Origin: a bacterium
GTDB lineage: Bacteria; Bacillota_I; Bacilli_A; Izemoplasmatales; Izemoplasmataceae
Length of the DNA: 43,808 nt
Assembly (NCBI GenBank): GCA_018400875.1
Contig: JAGYLV010000005.1
Location: 1 to 43,808, forward strand
Direction: 5' to 3'
Made by a program: the position numbers and the translations under genes. Shown piece after piece: positions 15,920 to 32,100 of the stretch. Below the pieces are notes generated by a model. The model saw only the letters and a list, made by a program, of their open reading frames with translations. It was not told the DNA's origin and ran no database searches. The stretch's first letter is position 1. Each line of letters starts with the position of its first letter.

Positions 15920-18109
15920 ATGTTAACTCTTGAAAAAGTTTCTAAGTACTACCAATCCGATGACAATGTGACCCAAGCGCTGAAAAACATTTCACTGACT
16001 TTTAAACTCGGTGAATTTGTGGCCATTACTGGGGAATCCGGATCGGGTAAGACAACGTTATTAAATGTGGTTTCAGGCCTGGATTCGTACGAAGATGGCT
16101 CGATGCGCATTGCCGATGATGAAACCAGTGCGTATGACCAATCGGACTGGGAAGAATACCGGAAACGTTACGTCAGTTTTGTCTTTCAAAACTACAATTT
16201 AATCGATGCGTTTACCGTGTATGAAAACATTGAAATGGCCTTGATACTCAATCATCCCAATCGTTCTGACCGTAAAGAAAAAATTCTTGAGCTCATCAAC
16301 AAAGTGGGCTTAAAGGATAGTGCGTATCAAAAAGCTTCGAAGCTCTCAGGCGGTCAAAAGCAACGCGTGGCGATTGCCAGAGCCCTCGCCAAAGATGCGC
16401 CGATTTTAGTGGCCGATGAACCCACAGGAAATCTCGATCAAGCCACGGCGAAATCCATCGTCCAGTTAATGCGGGCCCTTTCCCATGATAAACTGGTCAT
16501 TTTTGTGACCCATGAATATGACCTTGTGAAAGATGTGGCCACCCGCCGGGTGCGTCTTTTTGACGGTGAAATCGTCGAAGATAAAACCATGCAATCGTTT
16601 GAAGAAAAACCCTACGAAGAAACCCCACTTAAAACGTTGAGACTTTCAGAAAAATTTAAACTCGCCTTAAAGAACTTAAAATCCACGCCCCGCAAAACGT
16701 TATTCACAGGACTTATCAGTTTATTTATTGTGGCAGTCTTTGCCAGTTCTTATGGCTCGTACGTGCAACAATCCAATGTCTCCAATGCGACCTTTCATCC
16801 GCTTTTTGAAAACCTCCATGAATCCAGACTCGTGGTGACTAAACAAGATGCCTCCTTATTCACATCCAGTGAACTGAATGGGCTGGCCAATGAACCCGGG
16901 GTGGAAGCGGTGATTGCGTTTGACCCCGTTATGGATATTTACGGACTCATCGATAATAGGAGTACCGGGTTCAACCAAGGATTCAACGATGCCAATCAAT
17001 TTATCTTGGGTTCAGAAAACCGCCTCTCAGAAGGCCGGATGCCTTTAGATGACCGAGAAATCGTGCTCTATGAAGATTATGGCTACCAAATCGGGGATGT
17101 GGTCACGGTGAATTTAAGTCCCTTAGGGTATCGCTATTTTGAAGGCGGCGTTGAAGCCGCCAACACGGTTGATATGGTCGTCGTTGGGTTCCACAACGAA
17201 TCCAATAACTTTCAATACTTCGCCTATGTGGATGATTCCTTTTTGACGTCAGATATCCTCGTAAACTATGCTTATTTGTCGGTCATTGATTGGCAAATTT
17301 CATATGCCGATGGACCGGTTGAACGCGTGTATGAAACGCGTATGAATACAAACTTGGAAGTCGATGAAATCATTTTGAGTGCGGATTATTATGCGCAATT
17401 AACGGGCGTACCTTTAGAATCTGAGACCATGATCGGTGAATCCATCACACTCGTCCTCAATCATCCGTATTTGGAAGACCCCGAAGAAATCACCGTCACC
17501 ATTGCCGACATCCAACGGGAATCTGAAACCGACTTTTTCATCCCAGCCCTCCAAGTCAGTGACGCGTTAATCAAGTCCTTGGGTCAAGATACAACCTATC
17601 AGGTGGCTTTACTCATGGACGGTAGTTTTTCTGCCAATCAATTACGGGATGATTTAGATGCCCAATTCATTGGGATTTATCCGGCAAGTTATGAAAATCC
17701 GTTCGATCAAATTTTTGGGGTCATTGGAAATATTTTCCAAGGTCTCACCAGCGTAATTTTATTGTTCATTATGTATTTTATTTCCTACCTTGTCTTAAAA
17801 AATGTCATCCGTTCGCAAGAGCGATCGACGTTAATATTGCGTTCGATAGGGGCGTATAAAAAAGACCTCTATCAAACCTTAATCATGGAACTCATGGTGG
17901 TCATGATGATGGCATTTGCCCTCGTCATTGGCTTCTTATGGGTCAATCAAATGGGACTCGACTGGGTACCTAATTACCTGCAATATTTTACCTGGTCCAA
18001 TTATTTGGTGATGATTGTGCTCTTGCTTTTGTTGGCGTTATTCTTAGGCCGCCGGTTCCAGAAAAAATTATTCACGCGTTCGGTCATGAGCGCCTTGAGG
18101 AGTGCTTAA
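15920..18109 (+). CDS. ABC transporter, fused ATPase and MacB/FtsX-type permease (first)
   Basis: A 729-aa single-chain half-transporter. The ATPase domain occupies residues 1-230: Walker A GESGSGKT (38-45), Q-loop FVFQNYNLID, signature LSGGQKQR, Walker [13 protein letters not shown] and H-loop FVTHEYD, the LolD/MacB subgroup. A membrane helix (about 258-280) is followed by a roughly 320-residue extracellular domain. Three C-terminal helices follow (about 600-720: the SVILLFIMYFISYLV, LMVVMMMAFALVIGF and LVMIVLLLLLALFLG segments), the FtsX/MacB topology. Such proteins use ATP for mechanotransmission or for export of peptides or lipoproteins, not for import. It is followed 1 nt later by a second fusion of the same design; the two probably form a heterodimer. 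Confidence 0.88.
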   Translation: MLTLEKVSKYYQSDDNVTQALKNISLTFKLGEFVAITGESGSGKTTLLNVVSGLDSYEDGSMRIADDETSAYDQSDWEEYRKRYVSFVFQNYNLIDAFTVYENIEMALILNHPNRSDRKEKILELINKVGLKDSAYQKASKLSGGQKQRVAIARALAKDAPILVADEPTGNLDQATAKSIVQLMRALSHDKLVIFVTHEYDLVKDVATRRVRLFDGEIVEDKTMQSFEEKPYEETPLKTLRLSEKFKLALKNLKSTPRKTLFTGLISLFIVAVFASSYGSYVQQSNVSNATFHPLFENLHESRLVVTKQDASLFTSSELNGLANEPGVEAVIAFDPVMDIYGLIDNRSTGFNQGFNDANQFILGSENRLSEGRMPLDDREIVLYEDYGYQIGDVVTVNLSPLGYRYFEGGVEAANTVDMVVVGFHNESNNFQYFAYVDDSFLTSDILVNYAYLSVIDWQISYADGPVERVYETRMNTNLEVDEIILSADYYAQLTGVPLESETMIGESITLVLNHPYLEDPEEITVTIADIQRESETDFFIPALQVSDALIKSLGQDTTYQVALLMDGSFSANQLRDDLDAQFIGIYPASYENPFDQIFGVIGNIFQGLTSVILLFIMYFISYLVLKNVIRSQERSTLILRSIGAYKKDLYQTLIMELMVVMMMAFALVIGFLWVNQMGLDWVPNYLQYFTWSNYLVMIVLLLLLALFLGRRFQKKLFTRSVMSALRSA

Positions 18110-18110
18110 A

Positions 18111-20519
18111 ATGATTACTTTAAAAGCGCTTAATAAGTACTACAACAAAAATAAAAACAACGAACTGCATGTCTTAAAGAATGTATCGATTACGCTCCCG
18201 GATAAAGGGATGGTGGTGTTACTTGGACCTTCGGGATCGGGTAAGACGACGTTACTGAATGTGCTTGGAGGTCTAGATTCTACCCACTCTGGGTCCATCG
18301 ATTTGATGAGTCAACACTTTGAGAAATATCAAACCAAACACTGGGATCACGTACGGGCCACAGAGATTGGGGTTATCTTTCAAAACTACAATTTAATCAA
18401 CCAAGAAACGGTCTATGAAAACATCGCCATCACGCTTAGAATGCTGGGCTATAAAGATGAAAAAGTCATCGAAAGCCGGGTCATGGATTTATTGCGTGCG
18501 GTGAAAATGGAACGCTTTTATAAGCGCCGGGCGATTCAACTTTCAGGCGGCCAACAACAACGCGTGGCCATCGCTAGAGCCTTGGCGAAAAAACCCCGCC
18601 TCTTGTTAACCGATGAACCGACCGGAAACTTAGATTCCAAAAACACCTACGATGTGATGCGCATCTTAAGAAAAGTGGCTGACCAAACCTTAGTCATCAT
18701 GGTCACGCACGAAGAAGCGCTCGCCACCCAGTTTGCCGATCGCATTTTAAGATTGGAAGATGGGCGTATCATCAGCGATGAAGCAAATACCCCTGAAACG
18801 TCTATCCATCAAACTTTTGACGGTGACATTTACCTGGGAGAATTTACCCACGAAACCAAAGCCAGTGCCGAACACCAGTCCTTGGCTTTGTACGCCGATG
18901 AAAAAATCGATACCCCAATGAATATCACCATGGTCTTAGACCAAGGCACACTTTATTTCAAAGTTGACCAACCCGAAATCAAAAAAATCATCCAAGTCTC
19001 CGACGATTCAGACATCCGCTTTAAAACAGGGAAACGCGAAGGTGCCACCGTGGATACGGCTGATGATTATGATTTAAGTGCGCTCGATCAATTTGAAAAG
19101 AAATCCGATGTCAAAAATGTCTTAGACATTAAAAATACGGTGAAACTCACCTTACAATCCCTAGCTCAATCATCTCGGGGGATGAAGTTTTTATACTTAG
19201 GTTTTATTTTAACAGGGGCTTTAATCGCCCTGTCGCTTGCCTTTTTAAATACGATTGTGATCATTCCAGAAAAGACGGTTCAAGTCTTCCCAGAAAGTAC
19301 CCTGGCCACGGAAAAATCATCCTTTGAAACCAACAGTCTTCCGGCGCTTATTGATGCCTATGAGGCCTCTAATACAGGGACCGTCGAAGCGTTTATTCGA
19401 CCCGATACCGGGTATGAATTGGAAGCTTTTCCGCTGTATCAAACCCGGAACACAATTTTTATGATGGCGGCCTTTTTTCCGGCGAACCTTTTAGAAGCGT
19501 CCGATCTATTAATCGGTCGACTCCCATCGGAAGGTGAAATCGTCATCGACCAGTTGCATGCCGAAGACATCTTAAGCAACAATACTTTGTTGGCATATGG
19601 CTTAGAAGATACGGACGTGCTCCTTGGCTTATCGATAAACTTAAGCGGCGAACGATTTGAAATCGTTGGAATATCTGAAGGGGTCGCGAATGGTATATTC
19701 ATTGGGAGTGCGGGATACGCATGGGTTCGGTCGAGTCAATTACCGAGCGTTTCGGTGTATGACACGGTCACGGATCAAGTAGAGTTTACTTCCGGCAGTG
19801 TGCCCAGTGATGATCAAAGTGTCTTGCTGAATTTGACGAATGAAACCATCGATCCTGAAAGTGTGCCGAACACCATCACACTCGGTAACGGGGTGAGCTT
19901 TAATGTGATTGGCACGTACCGCAGCGATACCGTGTTTGAACCCTTGATTAGTGTGGAAGGAGTAAACCGTATTTTACTGGCCGATTTAGCGGCGACCGAT
20001 ACGGTGCATTTGCTGGCGCCCAATCCCACGGCCTTAGAAAATCTACTCATCAGTCAATCGATTCCTTACGAGAATGCCTTGGACTTAGCCATCGATAATC
20101 AACGCGAAGATAACATCGATAATTCGGTGGGGTTACTCATCTTCACCTTGATTGCTTTAGGGGCCAGCGCCTTAAGTTTTTATTTCATCATTCGCTCTTC
20201 GCTCATTGAACGTGTGAGAGAAATTGGGATCTACCGCAGTTTAGGCATTCGCTCCTTTGACATCATGAAACTCTTCGTGGTGGAAGCGTTGATTATTTCA
20301 ACCCTCACAAGTTTGATTGGCTTCGTTGGAATGAGTTTAATATTAAATCAAATTCAACAAACCACCCGTGATATTATTGAAGTATTACGCGTCAGCAGTT
20401 TAAGCGTCATGGTGGGCATCTTATTCATCTATGTGGTGAATTTATTAGCGGGCTTATTCCCCGTATACACCCTGCTTAGAAAAACCCCCTCCACGATTCT
20501 TTCGAAGTATGACATTTAG
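18111..20519 (+). CDS. ABC transporter, fused ATPase and MacB/FtsX-type permease (second)
   Basis: An 802-aa paralogue of the preceding gene. Walker A GPSGSGKT (39-46), [30 protein letters not shown] and MVTHEEA lie in the first 230 residues. A charged cytoplasmic linker of about 110 residues precedes the first membrane helix (near 355-378), longer than in the upstream protein. An exported domain and three C-terminal helices (about 680-800) complete an FtsX/MacB-type permease, with the conserved [10 protein letters not shown] before the second of these. ATG 18111 follows GAGGAG by 8 nt. The pair gives four membrane helices each, as expected for a two-subunit MacB-like pump. The substrate is unknown. 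Confidence 0.88.
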   Translation: MITLKALNKYYNKNKNNELHVLKNVSITLPDKGMVVLLGPSGSGKTTLLNVLGGLDSTHSGSIDLMSQHFEKYQTKHWDHVRATEIGVIFQNYNLINQETVYENIAITLRMLGYKDEKVIESRVMDLLRAVKMERFYKRRAIQLSGGQQQRVAIARALAKKPRLLLTDEPTGNLDSKNTYDVMRILRKVADQTLVIMVTHEEALATQFADRILRLEDGRIISDEANTPETSIHQTFDGDIYLGEFTHETKASAEHQSLALYADEKIDTPMNITMVLDQGTLYFKVDQPEIKKIIQVSDDSDIRFKTGKREGATVDTADDYDLSALDQFEKKSDVKNVLDIKNTVKLTLQSLAQSSRGMKFLYLGFILTGALIALSLAFLNTIVIIPEKTVQVFPESTLATEKSSFETNSLPALIDAYEASNTGTVEAFIRPDTGYELEAFPLYQTRNTIFMMAAFFPANLLEASDLLIGRLPSEGEIVIDQLHAEDILSNNTLLAYGLEDTDVLLGLSINLSGERFEIVGISEGVANGIFIGSAGYAWVRSSQLPSVSVYDTVTDQVEFTSGSVPSDDQSVLLNLTNETIDPESVPNTITLGNGVSFNVIGTYRSDTVFEPLISVEGVNRILLADLAATDTVHLLAPNPTALENLLISQSIPYENALDLAIDNQREDNIDNSVGLLIFTLIALGASALSFYFIIRSSLIERVREIGIYRSLGIRSFDIMKLFVVEALIISTLTSLIGFVGMSLILNQIQQTTRDIIEVLRVSSLSVMVGILFIYVVNLLAGLFPVYTLLRKTPSTILSKYDI

Positions 20520-20527
20520 GAGATTCC

Positions 20528-22135
20528 ATGGAACATTCAAACTTCATACGCACGATCATTGAAGACGATTTAAAAACGGGAAAACATGACCATATCGTGA
20601 CGCGTTTCCCCCCGGAACCGAATGGCTTTTTACACCTCGGTCACGCCCGGTCAATTATCATGAATTACACGTTGGCCAAAGACTTTGGAGGAACGTTTAA
20701 CTTACGGTTTGATGACACCAATCCCGTCAAAGAAGACGCGACCTTTATCGACGCCATCCAAAAAGACATTGAGTGGTTAGGCTGTCCGTGGGATGCGCTT
20801 TATTTCGCGAGTGATTATTTTGAAACGATGTATGAAAAAGCGTGTTTACTCATCCAAAAAGGCAAAGCTTACGTCGATGACCAACCGGCTGAGCTAATCA
20901 AAGCGACGCGGGGAGACTTAAAAACACCCGGTCAAAATTCGCCTTATAGAGACCGCTCGGTGGAAGAAAACTTAAGCCTTTTTGAAGCGATGCGCTCCGG
21001 AGAATTTAAAGACGGCGAAAAAGTATTAAGAGCGAAAGTCGATATGGCCTCGCCCAATATGAACATGCGCGATCCTGTGATTTACCGGATTCAACATGCG
21101 CATCATCACCGAACGAAAGACGATTGGTGCATCTATCCGATGTATGATTTTGCGCATCCGTTGGAAGACGCCATTGAAGGCATCACCCACTCTTTGTGTA
21201 CGCTTGAATTTGAAGATCACCGGCCCATTTATGATTGGGTGGTGCGCGAATGCGAAATGGAAAGCACCCCCCGCCAAATTGAATTTGGCAAACTGAAAAT
21301 GGCCAATGAAATCAGTGGGAAACGGTTCATCAATGCCCTTGTGAATGATGGGACGGTGGATGATTATTCCGATCCGAGGCTCGTCACGCTATCAGGCTTA
21401 AGACAAAAAGGCGTCCCAGTGGCGGCGATTCACCGGTTTATTCATTCTTTAGGACTTCCCAAAAGTGAAGGGGAAACTTCCTTACAAATGTTGGAAGAAG
21501 AGATTCGCTCAGAACTCTCCAGTAGCCCGAGAATTCATTTGGTGAAAGATCCCTTACTCGTGACGATTACCAATTATCCATCAGACGGGGAACTTTTAAC
21601 CCACGCCGCAGACGCCGAAGAAACCATCATGCGGGAGATTCCATTTTCCAACCAAGTCTACATTGAACGCGATGACTTTGTCTTAGAAAAACCGAATAAA
21701 AAATGGAAACGCCTGGCCTTAGGCATTGAAGTGCGCTTGATGCATGCGTATTTCATTAAAGCCGAATCGGTCGTGACCGATGAATCGGGTCAAATTGTTG
21801 AAATTAAAGCCACCTATGACGTCCAAACCAAAAGTGGATCAGATTTTAACGAACGTAAACCCAACGGCAACATTCATTTCGTGGATGCAAAACGTGGGAT
21901 ACCCATTACGTACACCGAATACGAGCCCTTGCTGGTGGAAAACGCCGATCGGAGCCAGTCGCTCGAATCCATCCTGAATCCGGATTCGATCAAAACGTAT
22001 CAGGCTGTGGTTGAACCGGCCGCCCTCACGTTACCTGGCCCTTACTTCCAAGCCATTCGCTCCAGTTATGTGATGCGGGACAGTGAACGTGCGTTCCACC
22101 GTGTGGTGGCCCTCAGGAGTTCATTTAAAGGTTAA
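20528..22135 (+). CDS. glnS: Glutaminyl-tRNA synthetase
   Basis: Charges tRNA-Gln directly with glutamine. The product is 535 aa, close to the E. coli length of 554. RFPPEPNGFLHLGHARSI contains the HIGH-type motif HLGH (36-39). Further GlnRS marks are LRFDDTNPVKED, SPYRDRSVEENL, MRDPVIYRIQHAHHHRT with DWCIYPMYDFAHPLEDAI, and THSLCTLEFEDHRPIYDW. C-terminal anticodon-binding beta-barrels follow. In the KMSKS position the sequence reads ANEISGKRF, differing from the usual MSKR. Most Bacillota and many Mycoplasmatota use GluRS plus GatCAB instead, so a dedicated GlnRS suggests lineage-specific acquisition. AGGAG lies 5 nt before the ATG, 8 nt after the ABC transporter stop. Confidence 0.95.
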   Translation: MEHSNFIRTIIEDDLKTGKHDHIVTRFPPEPNGFLHLGHARSIIMNYTLAKDFGGTFNLRFDDTNPVKEDATFIDAIQKDIEWLGCPWDALYFASDYFETMYEKACLLIQKGKAYVDDQPAELIKATRGDLKTPGQNSPYRDRSVEENLSLFEAMRSGEFKDGEKVLRAKVDMASPNMNMRDPVIYRIQHAHHHRTKDDWCIYPMYDFAHPLEDAIEGITHSLCTLEFEDHRPIYDWVVRECEMESTPRQIEFGKLKMANEISGKRFINALVNDGTVDDYSDPRLVTLSGLRQKGVPVAAIHRFIHSLGLPKSEGETSLQMLEEEIRSELSSSPRIHLVKDPLLVTITNYPSDGELLTHAADAEETIMREIPFSNQVYIERDDFVLEKPNKKWKRLALGIEVRLMHAYFIKAESVVTDESGQIVEIKATYDVQTKSGSDFNERKPNGNIHFVDAKRGIPITYTEYEPLLVENADRSQSLESILNPDSIKTYQAVVEPAALTLPGPYFQAIRSSYVMRDSERAFHRVVALRSSFKG

Positions 22136-22166
22136 CGCAATCTTTACGCGAAAGAAAAAAGAAACC

Positions 22167-22194
22167 TTGCATTATTATGCGTATGGTGTATTAT
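22167..22194 (+). promoter_or_regulatory. promoter of the cold-shock gene
   Basis: TTGCAT (22167-22172), a 16-nt spacer and TATTAT (22189-22194). It predicts transcription from about 22201 and a leader of about 94 nt, long for this compact genome. Confidence 0.6.
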
Positions 22195-22200
22195 AAGAGT

Positions 22201-22294
22201 GAACTTAAACGAAATATTGTGATGAGTATGGTTTTTCCATTCTTCAGCACCAATGGAGTAATTTAAGCACCTTTAAAGAATGGAGGAACACAAC
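22201..22294 (+). promoter_or_regulatory. structured 5' leader of the cold-shock gene
   Basis: The segment TCCATT (22236-22241) can pair with AATGGA at 22252-22257 (6 bp, 10-nt loop). It can also pair with a second AATGGA at 22279-22284 that contains the first bases of the GGAGG ribosome site, or through CCAT with ATGG at 22228-22231. These pairings exclude each other, which would suit a temperature-responsive leader as known for E. coli cspA. The pairings are seen; the function is inferred. Confidence 0.45.
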
Positions 22295-22495
22295 ATGGCA
22301 ACTGGTACAGTTAAATGGTTTAATGCAGAAAAAGGCTTTGGCTTCATCACCACTGATGAAGGTACTGACGTTTTTGCTCATTACTCACACATCAACAAAG
22401 AAGGCTTCAAAACTTTAGACGAAGGCGAAAAAGTAGAATTCGAAGTCGTTGAAAGTGAAAAAGGCCCCCAAGCAGAAAATATTAATTCACTTTAA
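22295..22495 (+). CDS. Cold-shock protein, CspA/CspB family
   Basis: A 66-aa single cold-shock domain, an RNA chaperone that melts secondary structure. Both RNA-binding motifs are visible: [12 protein letters not shown] (RNP1, residues 7-18) and VFAHYSHI (RNP2). The start is ATG 22295 preceded by TGGAGGAACACAAC. It is monocistronic, with a long leader and a strong terminator, the usual layout of a highly expressed csp gene. Confidence 0.97.
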   Translation: MATGTVKWFNAEKGFGFITTDEGTDVFAHYSHINKEGFKTLDEGEKVEFEVVESEKGPQAENINSL

Positions 22496-22501
22496 TGTTT
22501 T

Positions 22502-22531
22502 AAAAATCAACCTTCGGGTTGATTTTTTTTT
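22502..22531 (+). terminator. rho-independent terminator of the cold-shock gene
   Basis: AAAATCAACC, TTCG tetraloop, GGTTGATTTT and a run of T directly after the stop codon. Confidence 0.92.
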
Positions 22532-22575
22532 ACCCAAAATTGACAGGGTCTCATCATGCAGGAGCGCCTTAAATT

Positions 22576-22584
22576 TGGTATAAT
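22576..22584 (+). promoter_or_regulatory. extended -10 promoter of pcrA (leaderless)
   Basis: TTTGGTATAAT gives TGG plus TATAAT (hexamer 22579-22584). The pcrA ATG is at 22592, seven bases later, where transcription is expected to begin. An isolated TTGACA at 22540-22545 is 33 nt from the hexamer and so is too far to serve as its -35. Confidence 0.6.
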
Positions 22585-22591
22585 TAAAAGG

Positions 22592-29552
<6,961 letters not shown>

Positions 29553-29569
<17 letters not shown>

Positions 29570-30287
29570 TTCCAACCGCAATAATGAACAAAAGCCTCAT
29601 AAAAAGGAAAAAAATCAAGAAGAAACGCGCCCCAACGATGCGCCTTCTAAAGACACGCCTTTAGATGAGATGAGTGATCAAGAAAAAATCGAGGCCTTGA
29701 TTCAAGAGTTATCAGAAAAAGAAGATGAATCGGGCCATGCATCCGATGATCATCCTGAGGCCAAATCCAAACGGATTACCGAACAAATCAGAGCCTTGAT
29801 GGAAAAAGCGAAAAAAGACACTAAGGCGAAGGACGAAACCCCAAAGACCCCTAAGCAAGACCGTCCGAAAAGACGCATCCTTATGATACAATTAGGGGGC
29901 GCTTTTCACGGAAATTTCACCATCAATTTAATCATGCTTTACTTGGTAAATTTGGTGGTCATTCTAGGTTTATTAGAAGGCCTGGGTTTAGGACAGTTTC
30001 CAAGTGAGCTTTGGATTCCCATTACGTTCGTGCTCATTTACACGACAAGTGAAGTGCTTTTTAAAGAATACATGGTGATGCATTTTTCCAAATATATCTT
30101 AATGACGTTTGGATTTATCTTTTATTTTGGTTACGTCATTTTATTTTATCTGGTCGATGCATTGATATTCTTCAACGTGCAAATCTTTGCGGGTGAAGCA
30201 GAACTTGCCGTATTCACCTTGTTGTTCATGCTTGCGCGTCAAGTCATGAGCATACTCATTAAAAAAGGATTGGCTGTAAAACTATGA
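29553..30287 (+). CDS. Membrane protein with charged N-terminal region, possibly YvlD/holin-4-like
   Basis: A 244-aa protein. Residues 1-108 are hydrophilic, rich in Glu, Lys, Asp and Gln, with predicted coiled or disordered character. Residues 120-240 hold four hydrophobic helices (around 122-140, 152-166, 178-202 and 215-235). The helix spacing and the segment EVLFKEYMVMHFSKYILMT recall YvlD (4-TM phage-holin-like family). In Bacillus the order is uvrA-yvlB-yvlC-yvlD-hprK-lgt, and here the gene sits exactly between uvrA and hprK. The family assignment is therefore supported mainly by position and topology. The long charged extension is not part of YvlD. The start could also be GTG 29559; no clear ribosome site distinguishes them. 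Confidence 0.55.
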
Positions 30288-31210
30288 CATTAACTGTCGG
30301 GCATTATGCCAAAGCGTTAAAATTGGAAATCATTGGCGGTGAAAGTGGCTTATCCAATGCGATAAAAATTCCTCAACTAACCCGTCCGGGGTTAGAGCTT
30401 GCGGGCCTTTTTGAGTTTTATGAAAAAGATCGTATCCAACTGATTGGCAGTAAAGAAATCACCTTCTTCCATTGGTTATCCAAAGATGATCAAACCATCC
30501 GCCTCCGGATGATGTTTGAACAAAAACCCCCAGCATTTGTGCTATCTAAGAATGTTTTAGTCCCCGAAATATTTAAAACGCTCGGGGATGAATTTGGTGT
30601 CCCGGTTTTAAAAAGCCACCAACGGACGAATGATTTATTTTCCAGCACGCTGAATTATTTGGCCCGAGAATTATCCCCAAGAACCAGCATTCACGGAACG
30701 CTGGTAGATATTAATGGGGTCGGTGTTTTAATCCGCGGGAAAAGTGGCATCGGGAAATCAGAAGTTGCCTTAGAACTCGTCAGACGAGGCCATCAACTTG
30801 TGGCCGATGACCGAGTTGATATTTACGAAAACACCGAAGGCGAAGTGATTGGTGAGGCACCTGAAATATTAAGAAAGTACTTAGAAATTCGGGGAATCGG
30901 GATCGTTAATGTGGTGAAACTCTTTGGGGCAAGTGCGTATAAAGAGTCAAAACCCATCCGTGTGCTCGTCGATCTTTTGACCTTTGAAGCGGCCGAAGAC
31001 TATGACCGCTTAGGTCTGGAAGAATCAACGGAACGGTTCTTTAACACCGATGTCACGACCGTTAAAATCCCGATTACGGCCGCCCGCAGTGTGCCAACCC
31101 TTGTGGAAGTCGCGGCGATGAATGCACGACTGAAATTTTTAGGGACAAACATGGCGCAAGAATTTGCCGATGAGCTAACGAAAAATATTCAAAACAAATC
31201 CAAAAAGTAG
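30284..31210 (+). CDS. hprK: HPr kinase/phosphorylase
   Basis: Phosphorylates or dephosphorylates Ser46 of the PTS carrier HPr, the central switch of carbon catabolite repression in Gram-positive-type bacteria. The product is 308 aa. The N-terminal MurF-like domain (about 1-125) precedes IHGTLVDINGVGVLIRG, the P-loop GKSGIGKS (152-159), VADDRVDI and the HprK signature LEIRGIGIVNVVKLFG. It overlaps the upstream gene by 4 nt and is followed by lgt, the conserved hprK-lgt pair. Confidence 0.97.
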   Translation: MTLTVGHYAKALKLEIIGGESGLSNAIKIPQLTRPGLELAGLFEFYEKDRIQLIGSKEITFFHWLSKDDQTIRLRMMFEQKPPAFVLSKNVLVPEIFKTLGDEFGVPVLKSHQRTNDLFSSTLNYLARELSPRTSIHGTLVDINGVGVLIRGKSGIGKSEVALELVRRGHQLVADDRVDIYENTEGEVIGEAPEILRKYLEIRGIGIVNVVKLFGASAYKESKPIRVLVDLLTFEAAEDYDRLGLEESTERFFNTDVTTVKIPITAARSVPTLVEVAAMNARLKFLGTNMAQEFADELTKNIQNKSKK

Positions 31211-31219
31211 GTGACACAC

Positions 31220-32098
31220 ATGACGCATGTATTTGATCCTTTAAGAAACAGTATTAGCATTGGCCCGTTAGACATTTATTTTTACTCCCTGTTTATCTTA
31301 CTGGGAGTTTTAATTGCGCTTTATCTAGGCATTAAAGAAGGCGAAAAAATTGGTATCAAGGGGGATTACATCCTCGATGGAATCATTATCATTTTGCCGC
31401 TTTCTATCTTAGGGGCACGGCTTTATTATGTAGCGTTTGAATGGGACCGTTACGCGGGGGATTTAGCCAGCATCTTTGCGTTCCGTGAAGGCGGCCTCGC
31501 GATTCATGGGGCTTTCATTGTGGCGGTGGTCAGTGCCTACATTTACACCCGGTACCGGAAGCTAGATTTTCTTAAAGTACTCGATCTCGTTGCGCCTGGC
31601 TTTTTAGTGGCCCAAGCGTTAGGCCGTTGGGGGAATTTCTTCAATCAAGAAGCCCATGGATACGTGATTGGAGGCGCGACGAACGGAACGCCAAATTTGA
31701 GCTTAGATTCCCAAAGAGCGTTTTTGGAACAATTTGGCATCCCGAATTTTATTGTGGATAACATGTATCTCCAAGGCCCCTCAGGGCTTGCCTATTACCA
31801 TCCAACATTCCTCTATGAATCCTTATGGAACTTGGTGGGCTTTGCGATTATGCTCATCTTAAGACGGACCCGTCTCATTCGCTCAGGCGATATGGTGGCC
31901 ATTTATCTCATTTGGTATTCCGTGGGCCGATTCTTTATCGAAGCAATGCGTACAGATTCTTTATATTTCGGGGATTCAGGGATTCGCACCGCGCAAGTCA
32001 TATCGATTATTTCCATCTTAGTGGGGGCGGGTATTTTAGTCTTAAACCGTACCGTCTTTAAACGCCCCAATTACCAAGATGTTCTCATTAAGGAGTAA
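31220..32098 (+). CDS. lgt: Phosphatidylglycerol-prolipoprotein diacylglyceryl transferase
   Basis: Membrane enzyme that attaches diacylglycerol to the lipobox cysteine of prolipoproteins. The product is 292 aa with about seven hydrophobic helices. Conserved elements are GARLYYVAFEW, REGGLAIHGAFI, the signature ALGRWGNFFNQEAHG, HPTFLYESLWN and the final GRFFIEAMRTDSL. ATG 31220 lies 8 nt after TAGGTG; a GTG at 31211, immediately after the hprK stop, is part of that ribosome site. A lipoprotein substrate candidate lies five genes downstream (34299). Confidence 0.96.
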   Translation: MTHVFDPLRNSISIGPLDIYFYSLFILLGVLIALYLGIKEGEKIGIKGDYILDGIIIILPLSILGARLYYVAFEWDRYAGDLASIFAFREGGLAIHGAFIVAVVSAYIYTRYRKLDFLKVLDLVAPGFLVAQALGRWGNFFNQEAHGYVIGGATNGTPNLSLDSQRAFLEQFGIPNFIVDNMYLQGPSGLAYYHPTFLYESLWNLVGFAIMLILRRTRLIRSGDMVAIYLIWYSVGRFFIEAMRTDSLYFGDSGIRTAQVISIISILVGAGILVLNRTVFKRPNYQDVLIKE

Positions 32099-32100
32099 CC

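Noticed and set aside
20500-20530. A T-box leader for glnS
   Set aside because: glnS starts 8 nt after the ABC transporter stop; there is no room for a T-box, and none is seen before 15920.
22540-22545. TTGACA before pcrA as its -35
   Set aside because: It is 33 nt from the TATAAT hexamer, far beyond a functional spacer, and no -10 lies 16-19 nt after it.
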